From: an uncultured Eubacteriales bacterium
Lineage (GTDB): Bacteria; Bacillota; Clostridia; Oscillospirales; Acutalibacteraceae
Assembly: GCA_949299505.1 (NCBI GenBank)
Contig: CASGAS010000012.1
Span: 1-60,067, forward strand
DNA: 60,067 nt
Direction: 5' to 3'
Positions 1 through 7,942 of this stretch are shown piece after piece. A program made the position numbers and the translations under genes. The notes below the pieces were generated by a model that was given only the letters and a program-made list of their open reading frames with translations, had not been told where the DNA came from and made no database searches. The stretch's first letter is position 1. Each line of letters opens with the position of its first letter.

Positions 1-95
1 TCGTCGGCGGTCAGCACATGCACGCCCAGGGGCGACAAAATGCGCTGCAGCTCGTCGCGTTTTTTCAGATTATGTGTGGCGATTAAAAAATCCAA
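1..95 (-). CDS. rdgB: XTP/dITP pyrophosphatase (RdgB/HAM1), N-terminal fragment
   Basis: Partial gene running off the left edge. Read from a TTG at 95, the frame gives DFLIATHNLKKRDELQRIL, the hallmark N-terminus of the Ham1/RdgB family (IATHN followed by K and E a few residues on). This family hydrolyses dITP/XTP to keep deaminated purines out of DNA. The TTG sits about 10 nt after an AGGAG, and the first 26 bp overlap the 3' end of ftsY in another frame, so the two genes are probably translationally coupled. Only 31 codons are visible. The start codon is inferred from the motif and the ribosome site; no ATG or GTG lies in a suitable position. Confidence 0.8.
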   Translation of the reverse strand, partial: MDFLIATHNLKKRDELQRILSPLGVHVLTAD

Positions 96-1269
96 AGCGT
101 CTCTTCTCCTTTTTCGGCTTCTTGTCCGCGTCGCTTACCGACGCTTCCGGTTCCACGTCCGAAGCTCCGCTTTCAGAAGCTGCGTCTGCGGCGCCGGCAC
201 GCCCCGCTTCGGGTGCAGCGGCGTCCGCCGGTACGCGGTCGGGTGCGTTTTCGGGTTCAGGTCGTGCTGCGGCTTCCTGTCGAACGCCTGAAACGTCCGA
301 AACGCCAGCTTCCACATCCGTTTTCTCCAGGTCTTCATCGGCTTGCTCCTCGGTCTCGTCCTTTTGCTCAAACAAACTTACGGCGAACGCCTGCGGGTCG
401 AACGGCTGCAGGTCGTCAATCTGCTCGCCCACCCCGATGAATTTGACGGGGATGCCCAGCTCGTTTTTGATGGCAAGCACCACGCCGCCGCGCGCCGTGC
501 CGTCGAGCTTGGTGAGCACAATGCCGGTTATTTCGGCGACGTTTTGGAACTCGCGCGCCTGGTTGACGGCGTTCTGCCCCGTCGTCGCGTCCAGCACCAA
601 AAGCACCTCGCGGTCGGAATAGGGCAGCTCGCGGTCAATCACGCGGTAGATTTTCGCAAGCTCGTCCATCAGGTTTTTCTTGTTGTGCAGCCGCCCCGCG
701 GTGTCAATGATGACAATGTCGCAGTCGCGCGCCTTGGCGGCGCTGACGGTGTCGAACACCACGGCGGCCGGGTCCGCGCCCTCGCTGTGCTTGACAAGCT
801 CCGCGCCCGCGCGCTCAGCCCAGACGGCAAGCTGGTCAATCGCCGCCGCGCGGAAGGTGTCCGCCGCGCCCAAAATGACGCGCTTGCCCTCCGCCTTGTA
901 CCGGGCGGCCAGCTTGCCGATGGTCGTGGTTTTGCCCACGCCGTTGACGCCGATGACCAGCACCACGCTCGGCACGGTGACAAGGCCCATATCCTCGCCG
1001 CCCTCCAAAAGCTCGGCGACGATTTCCTGCATGGCCTTTTTGACGGCCGCCGCGCCGCGCAGCCGCTTTTCAAGCACGCGCGCGCGCAGCCGCTCCGTAA
1101 TTTCGACGGCCGTGGGCACGCCCACGTCGCCCATGACCAGGATTTCCTCAAGCTCCGCGTACAGGTCGTCGGTAATTTCGCCGCCGTCCGCAAAGAGGCT
1201 GTCAATGGCCCCCGCCATTTTGCTGCGGGTCTTGGAAAGCCCAAAATTGATTTTGCTGAAAATGCCCAT
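70..1269 (-). CDS. ftsY: Signal recognition particle receptor FtsY with C-terminal extension
   Basis: SRP receptor GTPase that docks ribosome-SRP complexes at the membrane for co-translational insertion by SecYEG. The 399-residue protein has the N domain at about 1-95, P-loop GVNGVGKT at 107-114, then DTAGR and TKLDGTARGG of the NG GTPase domain. Many FtsY proteins carry an acidic A domain in front of NG; here NG starts almost at residue 1 and about 94 residues follow it. That tail is acidic and Ala/Pro-rich, ending in a basic aromatic stretch, KKPKKEKRRFGFFNRHT. ATG at 1269 has AGGTG about 8 nt upstream and lies 37 bp after smc, so it is the last complete gene of the rnc-smc-ftsY run. Identity is certain; the tail function is unknown. 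Confidence 0.97.
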   Translation of the reverse strand: MGIFSKINFGLSKTRSKMAGAIDSLFADGGEITDDLYAELEEILVMGDVGVPTAVEITERLRARVLEKRLRGAAAVKKAMQEIVAELLEGGEDMGLVTVPSVVLVIGVNGVGKTTTIGKLAARYKAEGKRVILGAADTFRAAAIDQLAVWAERAGAELVKHSEGADPAAVVFDTVSAAKARDCDIVIIDTAGRLHNKKNLMDELAKIYRVIDRELPYSDREVLLVLDATTGQNAVNQAREFQNVAEITGIVLTKLDGTARGGVVLAIKNELGIPVKFIGVGEQIDDLQPFDPQAFAVSLFEQKDETEEQADEDLEKTDVEAGVSDVSGVRQEAAARPEPENAPDRVPADAAAPEAGRAGAADAASESGASDVEPEASVSDADKKPKKEKRRFGFFNRHT

Positions 1270-1306
1270 GCGCTTTCACCTTTTTCTTTCCGGGTATGTA
1301 TTTCGG

Positions 1307-4300
1307 TCAGGCCAGACCCAATTCCTTCGCCATTTCGGCGGTTTTAAGCTCCAGAAGCTTCGACACGCCGCTTTCCTGCATCGTTACGCCGTAGAGCACG
1401 TCCGCTTCCTCCATGGTGCCGCGGCGGTGCGTAATCAGAATAAACTGCGTGTTTTTCGTCATGCGCCGCACATACTGCGCGTAGCGGGAGACGTTCACGT
1501 CGTCGAGCGCCGCTTCGACCTCGTCGAAAATGCAGAACGGCGCGGGCGTGACCTTTAAGATGGCGAACAGCAGGGATATCGCCGCAAGGCCCTTTTCCCC
1601 GCCGGAAAGCGGTTCGATGCTTTTGAGGTTTTTGCCCGGCGGCTGGACCTTGATTTCGATGTCGCACTCGAGCACGTCGTGCTCGTCGGCAAGCAGCAGC
1701 TGCGCGCTGCCGCCGCCGAACAGCTCGGCGAACGTCTCGCCGAACGCGCGGTCGATTTGCGCAAAGCGCGTCTTAAACTGCGCCGCCATGCGTTCGGTCA
1801 GCTCGCCGATGAGCCGCAGAAGCTCGGCGCGGGAGTGTTCGACGTCGGAGACCTGCCCCGACAAAAACTCGTATCGTTCGGAAACCTCTTTGTATTCCTC
1901 AATCGCCGCGACGTTGACCGAGCCGAGCGCGCGAATCTGCGCCTTGAGCTCCGCAAGACGCTTCGACGCCGCCTGGTGGTCGTCGAGCCGGATGTCGAGC
2001 GCCGCCGCCTCCCGGCGGGTCAGCTCATACTCCTCGTACAGCTTCGCAATGAGGTCGTCGTATTCCTTGCGCATGGCGGCCTTGCGCTCCTCGAGCCGGG
2101 CAAGCTCGCCGCTTAAACGCTCGCGCTCCTCGGCTTTTGCGCGCTCCAGCGTGCGCAGGTCGTTCTGCTTTTTCGTCAGCGCGTCGCGCTCCGCCATGAG
2201 CGCCTCCACCTGCGCTTGCACCTGCGCGGTGCCCGCGCGCAGCGCTTCGGCGTTTTCCCGCAGCGTGCGGACGTTTTCGCGCAGCGTCTCGTTTTTCCGG
2301 CGGTACGCCGCGATTTCGTCGTCCAGCGCGGTGCGCTTGTCCGTGTGCCCGCTCAACCGGTTCTCCAGGTGCTGCAAATCGTCGCGCGCTGACTGCGCGT
2401 CCTTTTCCAGCGTCAGGCTTTGCAGCCGCAGCGCCGCCGCCTTTTGTGAAAGCGCCTCGCGCGCTTCGTCGAGCGCGGCGCGGTCGCCGGTCAGCTTTTC
2501 GAGCGCGGCCTCCTTTTGCGCAAGCTGTTCCTGCAGGTCCCCGAGCGCCTCGCGCGCTTCGGCGGCGTTTTTCAAAATCTGCTCGGCGCGCGCGCGCAGG
2601 GTCTGCTTTTCTTCCGAAAGCTCCCGGACGGTGCCGGAAACGGAGGCCAGCTTGTCGGCGGCCAGCTTTTCCTCGCCCTCGCGGCGGATTTTTTCCTCCC
2701 CGGCGCGCAAAAGGTCGCCCTGCGTCCCGTCCAGCTCGGCCTTGGCGCGGGCGGCGTCCTCGGACAGCGCCTTTTCGTCCGCACGCAAGGCGGCAAGCTC
2801 CGTTTCGGCGGCCTCGGCCGCCTTTTTCAGACGCTCTATCTCGTTGCCGCGGCTTAAAATGCCGACGCTCTGGGCGCGCGAACCGCCCGTCATGGAACCG
2901 CCCGCGTTAATCACCTGCCCGTCGAGCGTCACAATGCGGAACCGGTAGTTGTACTGCTTCGCCATCGAAATGGCGGCGTCCATATCCTCGGCGACAACGG
3001 TGCGCCCCAACTGGGCGCGGATAATATCGCGGTATTTCGCGTCCGCCGCCACAAGCTCGTCGGCCATGCTGACAAAGCCGTAGCGGTCCTCCAGCCCCGT
3101 TTCGCGGAACTCCCGCGGGCGCACCGCGGAAATCGGCAAAAAGGTCGCGCGGCCGGCGTTCTTCTCCTTCAAAAACGCAATGGCGCGCTTCGCGTCGTTG
3201 TCCGTTTCGGTGACGATGTGCTGCACCGCGGCGCCCAACGCCGTTTCAACGGCGGTCGTATATTTCGGTTTGACGGAAATCAGCTGGGAAAGCGGCCCGT
3301 GGACGCCGCGCAGCGCGCCCTGCTTGGCTGCGCGCATCACGGCGCGCACCGCGCCCTGGTAGCCCTCCATGTTCTTTTCCAAATCGGAAAGCAGCCGCAC
3401 GCGGTCCTGCATTTTTTGCAGCTCGCGCTCCTTTTCCTGCAACGCCCCGCGCAGCTCCTCGGCTTTTTTGGCGCGCGACGCATACCGCATCGTGTAGCCC
3501 TCCACGGCGTTTTGCAGCGCCCGGAGGGTCTCTTCGCTTTCCGCAAGCGCCGCCGACGCCGCTTCGTGCGCGGCCTTGTATGTCTCGTACTCATTCTCCC
3601 GGCTGCCCAGGGTCTCCGTAATTTTTCGGATGCGCGTTTCGATTTCCTCGACGGAGGAATTGGCCGTTTCCGCCACGACGCGGTTATCCGCAATCTGCAC
3701 GGACAGCGCCGACGCCGCCGCAGAAAGCTCCGCCGCGTCCGCCCCGGCGCGCGCGCTGTCGCTGAGGCGCGCCTCCTGCTCGGCGGTCAGCGCGGCCAGC
3801 TGCGTTTCCAGCGCGGCGCGCGCCGCCTCGCTTTTTTGGATAGCATCCTTTGCCTCGGCAATGCGCGCGTCCAGGTGGCGGTTCGTCTCCTCCTCCTCGG
3901 CGCGGTCGCGCAGCAGGCGTTCAATCGCCTCTTCGTTGTGCCGGACGGAGGTTTCCTCGACCTGCGCCTGCGCGTCGAGCGCGGCGGCCTGCTCCTCCGT
4001 TTTCGCGCCCTCGGCACGGGTCTCCTCGATTTTGACCAGCAGCGCCTGGACGTCCTCGGCGGCCTTGTCAATCTGCGCGCCCAAGGTTTCCAGCTGCGCG
4101 GCGGCCTCCATGTGCTGCGCCTCGGCGGTCGCGATTTTATGCGACTGCTCGCGCAGGCGGTCGTCCGTGCGGTCGATGGTGTAGAGCCAAAGCCCGATTT
4201 CGAGCTGCTTTTTTTCGCCGGCAAGCTCCAGGAATTTCTGCGCCTTTTCGCTTTGCGCCTTCAAGGGGCCGACGCGCCCTTCCAGCTCCGACAAAATGTC

Positions 4301-4876
4301 GCGCAGGCGCACCAGGTTTTCCTCGGCCGCCGCCAGGCGCTTGTTCGCGTCGTTGCGGCGGTAGCGGAAGTGCGAAATGCCCGCCGCCTCCTCGAGCATA
4401 TCACGGCGTTCGCCCGCCTTGCCGGAAACCAGCTCCGCAATGCGCCCCTGCCCGACAAGGGAATACCCGTCGCGGCCAAGGCCCGTGTCCATAAACAGCT
4501 CGTTGACGTCGCGCAGGCGCACCGTCTCGCCGTTGATGCCGTATTCGCTTTCGCCCGAACGATAGTACCGGCGCGTTACCGTAACCTCGTCGGTCTCGCG
4601 CTGCAGCGTGCGGTCGCGGTTGTCAAAGCGCAGCGTCACCTCGGCAAAGCCCTTCTGGCGGCGGGTGTCCGTCCCCATGAAGATGACGTCCTCCATTTTC
4701 GAGCCGCGCAGGCTTTTGGTGGACTGCTCGCCGAGCACCCAGCGCACCGCGTCGGAAATGTTGCTCTTGCCGCTGCCGTTCGGTCCGACAACGGCGGTGA
4801 TGCCCTGATTAAATTCCAGCACGGTCTTGTCCGGAAAGGACTTGAACCCCTGCATTTCCAGCGACTTTAAGATCAT
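1307..4876 (-). CDS. smc: Chromosome segregation ATPase SMC
   Basis: 1189-residue SMC, the usual bacterial length. It binds DNA as a dimer with ScpA/ScpB and compacts and segregates the chromosome. Walker A GPNGSGKSN lies near residue 35. Long coiled coils flank a hinge at roughly 500-660 ending in the VINAGGSMTGGS segment. The C-terminal head has the LSGGEKGLAAISLLFA signature and Walker B FCIFDEVEAALDD. The start is the ATG at 4876 (MILKSLEMQGFKSF), preceded by AAGGA. An in-frame extension to 4951 is rejected because it has no family similarity and covers the predicted promoter. It lies between rnc and ftsY, the common Firmicutes order. Confidence 0.98.
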   Translation of the reverse strand: MILKSLEMQGFKSFPDKTVLEFNQGITAVVGPNGSGKSNISDAVRWVLGEQSTKSLRGSKMEDVIFMGTDTRRQKGFAEVTLRFDNRDRTLQRETDEVTVTRRYYRSGESEYGINGETVRLRDVNELFMDTGLGRDGYSLVGQGRIAELVSGKAGERRDMLEEAAGISHFRYRRNDANKRLAAAEENLVRLRDILSELEGRVGPLKAQSEKAQKFLELAGEKKQLEIGLWLYTIDRTDDRLREQSHKIATAEAQHMEAAAQLETLGAQIDKAAEDVQALLVKIEETRAEGAKTEEQAAALDAQAQVEETSVRHNEEAIERLLRDRAEEEETNRHLDARIAEAKDAIQKSEAARAALETQLAALTAEQEARLSDSARAGADAAELSAAASALSVQIADNRVVAETANSSVEEIETRIRKITETLGSRENEYETYKAAHEAASAALAESEETLRALQNAVEGYTMRYASRAKKAEELRGALQEKERELQKMQDRVRLLSDLEKNMEGYQGAVRAVMRAAKQGALRGVHGPLSQLISVKPKYTTAVETALGAAVQHIVTETDNDAKRAIAFLKEKNAGRATFLPISAVRPREFRETGLEDRYGFVSMADELVAADAKYRDIIRAQLGRTVVAEDMDAAISMAKQYNYRFRIVTLDGQVINAGGSMTGGSRAQSVGILSRGNEIERLKKAAEAAETELAALRADEKALSEDAARAKAELDGTQGDLLRAGEEKIRREGEEKLAADKLASVSGTVRELSEEKQTLRARAEQILKNAAEAREALGDLQEQLAQKEAALEKLTGDRAALDEAREALSQKAAALRLQSLTLEKDAQSARDDLQHLENRLSGHTDKRTALDDEIAAYRRKNETLRENVRTLRENAEALRAGTAQVQAQVEALMAERDALTKKQNDLRTLERAKAEERERLSGELARLEERKAAMRKEYDDLIAKLYEEYELTRREAAALDIRLDDHQAASKRLAELKAQIRALGSVNVAAIEEYKEVSERYEFLSGQVSDVEHSRAELLRLIGELTERMAAQFKTRFAQIDRAFGETFAELFGGGSAQLLLADEHDVLECDIEIKVQPPGKNLKSIEPLSGGEKGLAAISLLFAILKVTPAPFCIFDEVEAALDDVNVSRYAQYVRRMTKNTQFILITHRRGTMEEADVLYGVTMQESGVSKLLELKTAEMAKELGLA

Positions 4877-4922
4877 GTATCCGTATCCTTCTGCGTAATT
4901 TTCAAAAAAACCGGTTCCTTTT

Positions 4923-4951
4923 ATTGTACAACGAAACCCGCGTCCCTGCAA
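4923..4951 (-). promoter_or_regulatory. Possible sigma-A promoter for smc-ftsY-rdgB
   Basis: On the minus strand TTGCAG (4951-4946), a 17-nt spacer and TACAAT (4928-4923) lie in the 88-bp gap between rnc and smc. The -10 matches the consensus at 5 of 6 positions and the -35 at 4 of 6. It would let smc-ftsY-rdgB be expressed apart from the upstream genes. Read-through from rnc is also likely. Confidence 0.5.
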
Positions 4952-4964
4952 GTCAAACCGCGTT

Positions 4965-5642
4965 TTACAGGCCCATCATTTCCAGCGCCTGCCGCGCGGC
5001 GTCCTGCTCCGCCTTTTTCTTGCTCGGCCCGCTGCCGCGCCCCAGGACGTTGCTGTTCAAATGCACCTCGACCTCAAAATGCTTGTCGTGGTCGGGGCCG
5101 GATTCCGAAACGACCACATATTCGAGCGTTTCGCCGGGGTTTTGCTGCGTGACCTCCTGCAGGGTCGTCTTATAATCGCGGAACACCGGCTTTGCCTCGA
5201 CGTACGGCGCCACATACCGCAGCACGAACGGCCTGGCCGCCTGTATGCCGCCGTCAAGATACATGGCGGCGATAACCGCCTCAAACGCGTCGGAAAGCAC
5301 CGAAGCGCGCGTGCGCCCGCCCGTGCGCTCCTCGCCCTTGCCCAGAAGCAGAAAGTCCCCAAGGCCAAGCTGCTTTGCGTACACGTCCAGGGATTTTTCG
5401 CACACCGCATAGGCGCGCAGACGCGTCAGCTCGCCCTCCGGCACGCCCTTGTGCTCGGAAAACAGGTATTCCGCCGTAAGAAAGCCCAGCACCGAATCGC
5501 CCAAAAATTCGAGCCGCTCGTTGTCGCCGGGTGCGTTTTGCTCGTTGGCGTAGGAGGAGTGGGTCAGCGCCCGCGTTAAAAGCGCCGGGTTTTGAAAGGT
5601 ATAGCCGAGCTTTTCCTCCAGCGCCTTAACGTTCTGCGTCAT
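4965..5642 (-). CDS. rnc: Ribonuclease III
   Basis: Double-strand-specific endoribonuclease for rRNA processing and mRNA decay. In 225 residues it has the catalytic signature ERLEFLGDSVLGF in the N-terminal half, the second metal-site motif DAFEAVIAAMYLDGG, and a C-terminal dsRNA-binding domain (about 155-225) ending GPSKKKAEQDAARQALE. ATG at 5642 lies inside the last 17 bp of plsX in another frame, so translation is probably coupled. Many Firmicutes have acpP between plsX and rnc; it is missing here. Confidence 0.97.
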   Translation of the reverse strand: MTQNVKALEEKLGYTFQNPALLTRALTHSSYANEQNAPGDNERLEFLGDSVLGFLTAEYLFSEHKGVPEGELTRLRAYAVCEKSLDVYAKQLGLGDFLLLGKGEERTGGRTRASVLSDAFEAVIAAMYLDGGIQAARPFVLRYVAPYVEAKPVFRDYKTTLQEVTQQNPGETLEYVVVSESGPDHDKHFEVEVHLNSNVLGRGSGPSKKKAEQDAARQALEMMGL

Positions 5643-6627
5643 GCTGCATCGCCTCCCGAATTTTGCCCGGCACGTCGGCTTCGACGCACAGCGCCGCCTG
5701 CCGCAGCGCGCTTTGGAACGCGTACGCGTCCGACGAACCGTGCGCCTTGATAACCGGCTTTTGCACGCCCAGAATCGGCGCGCCGCCGTACTGCTTGTAG
5801 TCGAGCGTTTTGCGGAAGTCCTCCATGCCGGACTTCACGCCGAGATAGGAGAGCATCGTCAGCGGGTTCTTTTTGAACATGGCCTTGATTTTGCCCGCCA
5901 TCATTTTCGCGACGCCCTCATAGGTTTTCAAAAGGATGTTGCCCGAAAAGCCGTCCGCCACAACAACGTCCGCCGCGCCCCGGGGGACGTCGCGCGCTTC
6001 GACGTTGCCGATAAAGCGGATGTCCTCCATCTCCGACAGCGCCCGATACGCCTCCTGCCGCAGCGTGTCGCCCTTTGTCGCCTCCGTTCCGATGTTCGCA
6101 AGCCCCACGCGCGGGGCTTCGACCCCGAGCACGCGGCGCATATAGATGTCGCCGAGCTTTGCAAAGCAGCAGAGCATCGGCACGCTGCACTCGGCGTTCG
6201 CGCCGGTATCGACCAGGATAAACGGCCGGTCCGCCGACGGCATCACCGCCCCGAGCGCCGGTCGCTTGACGCCCCGGATGCGCTTGACAAGGAACGTCGC
6301 GCCCACCAGCAGCGCGCCCGTGCTGCCGGCCGAAACAAAGGCGTCGCCCCGGCCCTCGGCCAGCGCGCGCAGGCCCACCGCCATGGAGGAGTCCTTGCCC
6401 GCCTTCAAAAGCGCCGTGGGCTGTTCTTCCATGGAAAACACGCCGTCGGCGTGCAGAATTTCCATATTGGAAAGGTCCACGCCCTCTTTCTCGGCGCAGG
6501 CTTTGATTTTCTGCGCGTCGCCGACGAGGGTGATGTCGTAGCCATAAGCCTTCTGCGCCGCCGCGCAGCCCTTCAGGATTTCCGACGGCGCGTTGTCGCC
6601 GCCGAAAGCGTCCGCCAAAAGTCTCAT
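5626..6627 (-). CDS. plsX: Phosphate acyltransferase PlsX
   Basis: Converts acyl-ACP to acyl-phosphate, the first step of the PlsX/PlsY route to phosphatidic acid. The protein starts MRLLADAFGGDNAPSEILKG and is 333 residues long, standard for PlsX. It contains the family segments FVSAGSTGALLVGA and VVADGFSGNILLKTYEG. The ATG overlaps the trmFO stop by 4 bp (ATGA). A much longer in-frame extension to 7161 is only the shadow of trmFO. The 3' end overlaps rnc by 17 bp. Confidence 0.96.
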   Translation of the reverse strand: MRLLADAFGGDNAPSEILKGCAAAQKAYGYDITLVGDAQKIKACAEKEGVDLSNMEILHADGVFSMEEQPTALLKAGKDSSMAVGLRALAEGRGDAFVSAGSTGALLVGATFLVKRIRGVKRPALGAVMPSADRPFILVDTGANAECSVPMLCCFAKLGDIYMRRVLGVEAPRVGLANIGTEATKGDTLRQEAYRALSEMEDIRFIGNVEARDVPRGAADVVVADGFSGNILLKTYEGVAKMMAGKIKAMFKKNPLTMLSYLGVKSGMEDFRKTLDYKQYGGAPILGVQKPVIKAHGSSDAYAFQSALRQAALCVEADVPGKIREAMQHDAER

Positions 6628-7940
6628 TCGCCCATTGCCTCCTTGTAAGCCGCAAGCGCCGCCAGCGCGCGCTCGGAAAGCGCCGTGTAGCGCGCCGCCT
6701 TGTCCTTGATGCGCGTGTCTAAGGGCGGCAAAATGCCGAAGTTCGCGCCCATCGGCTGAAAGTTCACCACGGACGGGTCGCTGACGTACCGCGAAAGCGC
6801 GCCCATCATCGTCGTCGCGGGCAGCAGAAGCGGCGGTTTTCCCGCCAGCGCGCGCGCCGCGTTCACACCGGCGAGAATGCCCGACGACGCGGATTCCATG
6901 TACCCCTCCACGCCCGTAATCTGCCCGGCGAAATAGACGCGCCGGTCGCTGCGCAGCGAAAAGTCCGCAGAAAGCAGCCGCGGCGAATCGAGAAACGTGT
7001 TGCGGTGCATGACCCCGAAGCGCGCGAACTGCGCGCTGTGCAGCGCCGGAATCATCGAAAACACACGCTGCTGTTCGCCGAATTTCAGGTTGGTCTGAAA
7101 GCCGACCAGGTTGTAAAGCGTCCCGGCGGCGTTCTCCTTGCGCAGCTGCAAATTCGCCCACGGCCGATGGCCGGTTTTCGGGTCCACAAGCCCCACCGGC
7201 TTCATCGGGCCATAGCGTATGGCGTCGTGCCCGCGCGCGGCGAGCGCCTCAATGGGCATGCAGCCCTCGTACACGTCGTGCCGCTCGTCGAAGCTGTGCG
7301 TTTCGGCGCGCTCGGCGTTTGTAAGCGCCTTGTAGAACGCCTCGTATTCGGCCTTGTTCATCGGGCAGTTGAGATAGTCGTCCGCCCCGCCGCGGTCGTA
7401 GCGCGACTGCGCAAAGGCGCGGTCCATATCCACGCTTTCCGCGGTCACAATGGGCGCCGCCGCGTCGTAAAACGAAAGCCCGTTTGCGCCGGTAAGCGTG
7501 CGGATGGTCCCCGCAAGCGCGTCGGACGCAAGCGGCCCCGCGGCGACGATAACGACGTCCGCGTCTTCGGGCAGCGAAACGACCTCCTGCCGGCGAACGC
7601 AGATTTGCGCGCAGCCCTCGATTTTTTCGGTGATATACGCGGAGAACCGGTCGCGGTCCACCGCAAGCGCGCCGCCCGCCGGGACGCGGGTCCTGTGCGC
7701 CGCCTCCACGCAAAGCGAAGAAAACGACGCCATTTCCGCCTTCAAAAGGCCCGCCGCCGAATTTTGCCGCTCGGCTTTTAAGGAATTCGAGCACACAAGC
7801 TCCGCAAACCCCGCCGACCGGTGCGCCGGGGAAAAGCGCTGCGGCTTCATTTCATAAAGCTCGACGCGCACGCCGCGCTTTTGCAGCTGCCAGGCCGCCT
7901 CCACGCCCGCAAGCCCCGCGCCGATGACCGCCGCCTGCAT
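6624..7940 (-). CDS. trmFO: Folate-dependent tRNA m5U54 methyltransferase TrmFO
   Basis: FAD enzyme that forms ribothymidine at position 54 of tRNA using methylenetetrahydrofolate, typical of Firmicutes. The 438-residue protein opens with the dinucleotide fold MQAAVIGAGLAGVEAAW. It keeps the AELVCSNSLKAE segment holding the family cysteine and the PMGANFGILPPL segment near the C-terminus. ATG at 7940 has a GGAGG-type site and follows topA by 2 bp. The stop overlaps plsX by 4 bp. dprA-topA-trmFO is a classic Firmicutes gene string. Confidence 0.97.
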   Translation of the reverse strand: MQAAVIGAGLAGVEAAWQLQKRGVRVELYEMKPQRFSPAHRSAGFAELVCSNSLKAERQNSAAGLLKAEMASFSSLCVEAAHRTRVPAGGALAVDRDRFSAYITEKIEGCAQICVRRQEVVSLPEDADVVIVAAGPLASDALAGTIRTLTGANGLSFYDAAAPIVTAESVDMDRAFAQSRYDRGGADDYLNCPMNKAEYEAFYKALTNAERAETHSFDERHDVYEGCMPIEALAARGHDAIRYGPMKPVGLVDPKTGHRPWANLQLRKENAAGTLYNLVGFQTNLKFGEQQRVFSMIPALHSAQFARFGVMHRNTFLDSPRLLSADFSLRSDRRVYFAGQITGVEGYMESASSGILAGVNAARALAGKPPLLLPATTMMGALSRYVSDPSVVNFQPMGANFGILPPLDTRIKDKAARYTALSERALAALAAYKEAMGE

Positions 7941-7942
7941 GC

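Noticed and set aside
3218..4870. 550-residue plus-strand frame opposite smc
   Set aside because: Arg/Leu/Ala-rich antisense shadow of a high-GC gene, no domain and no ribosome site; smc is certain.
6628..7161. In-frame N-terminal extension of plsX
   Set aside because: It is the shadow of trmFO; PlsX family similarity starts at MRLLADAFGG (6627).
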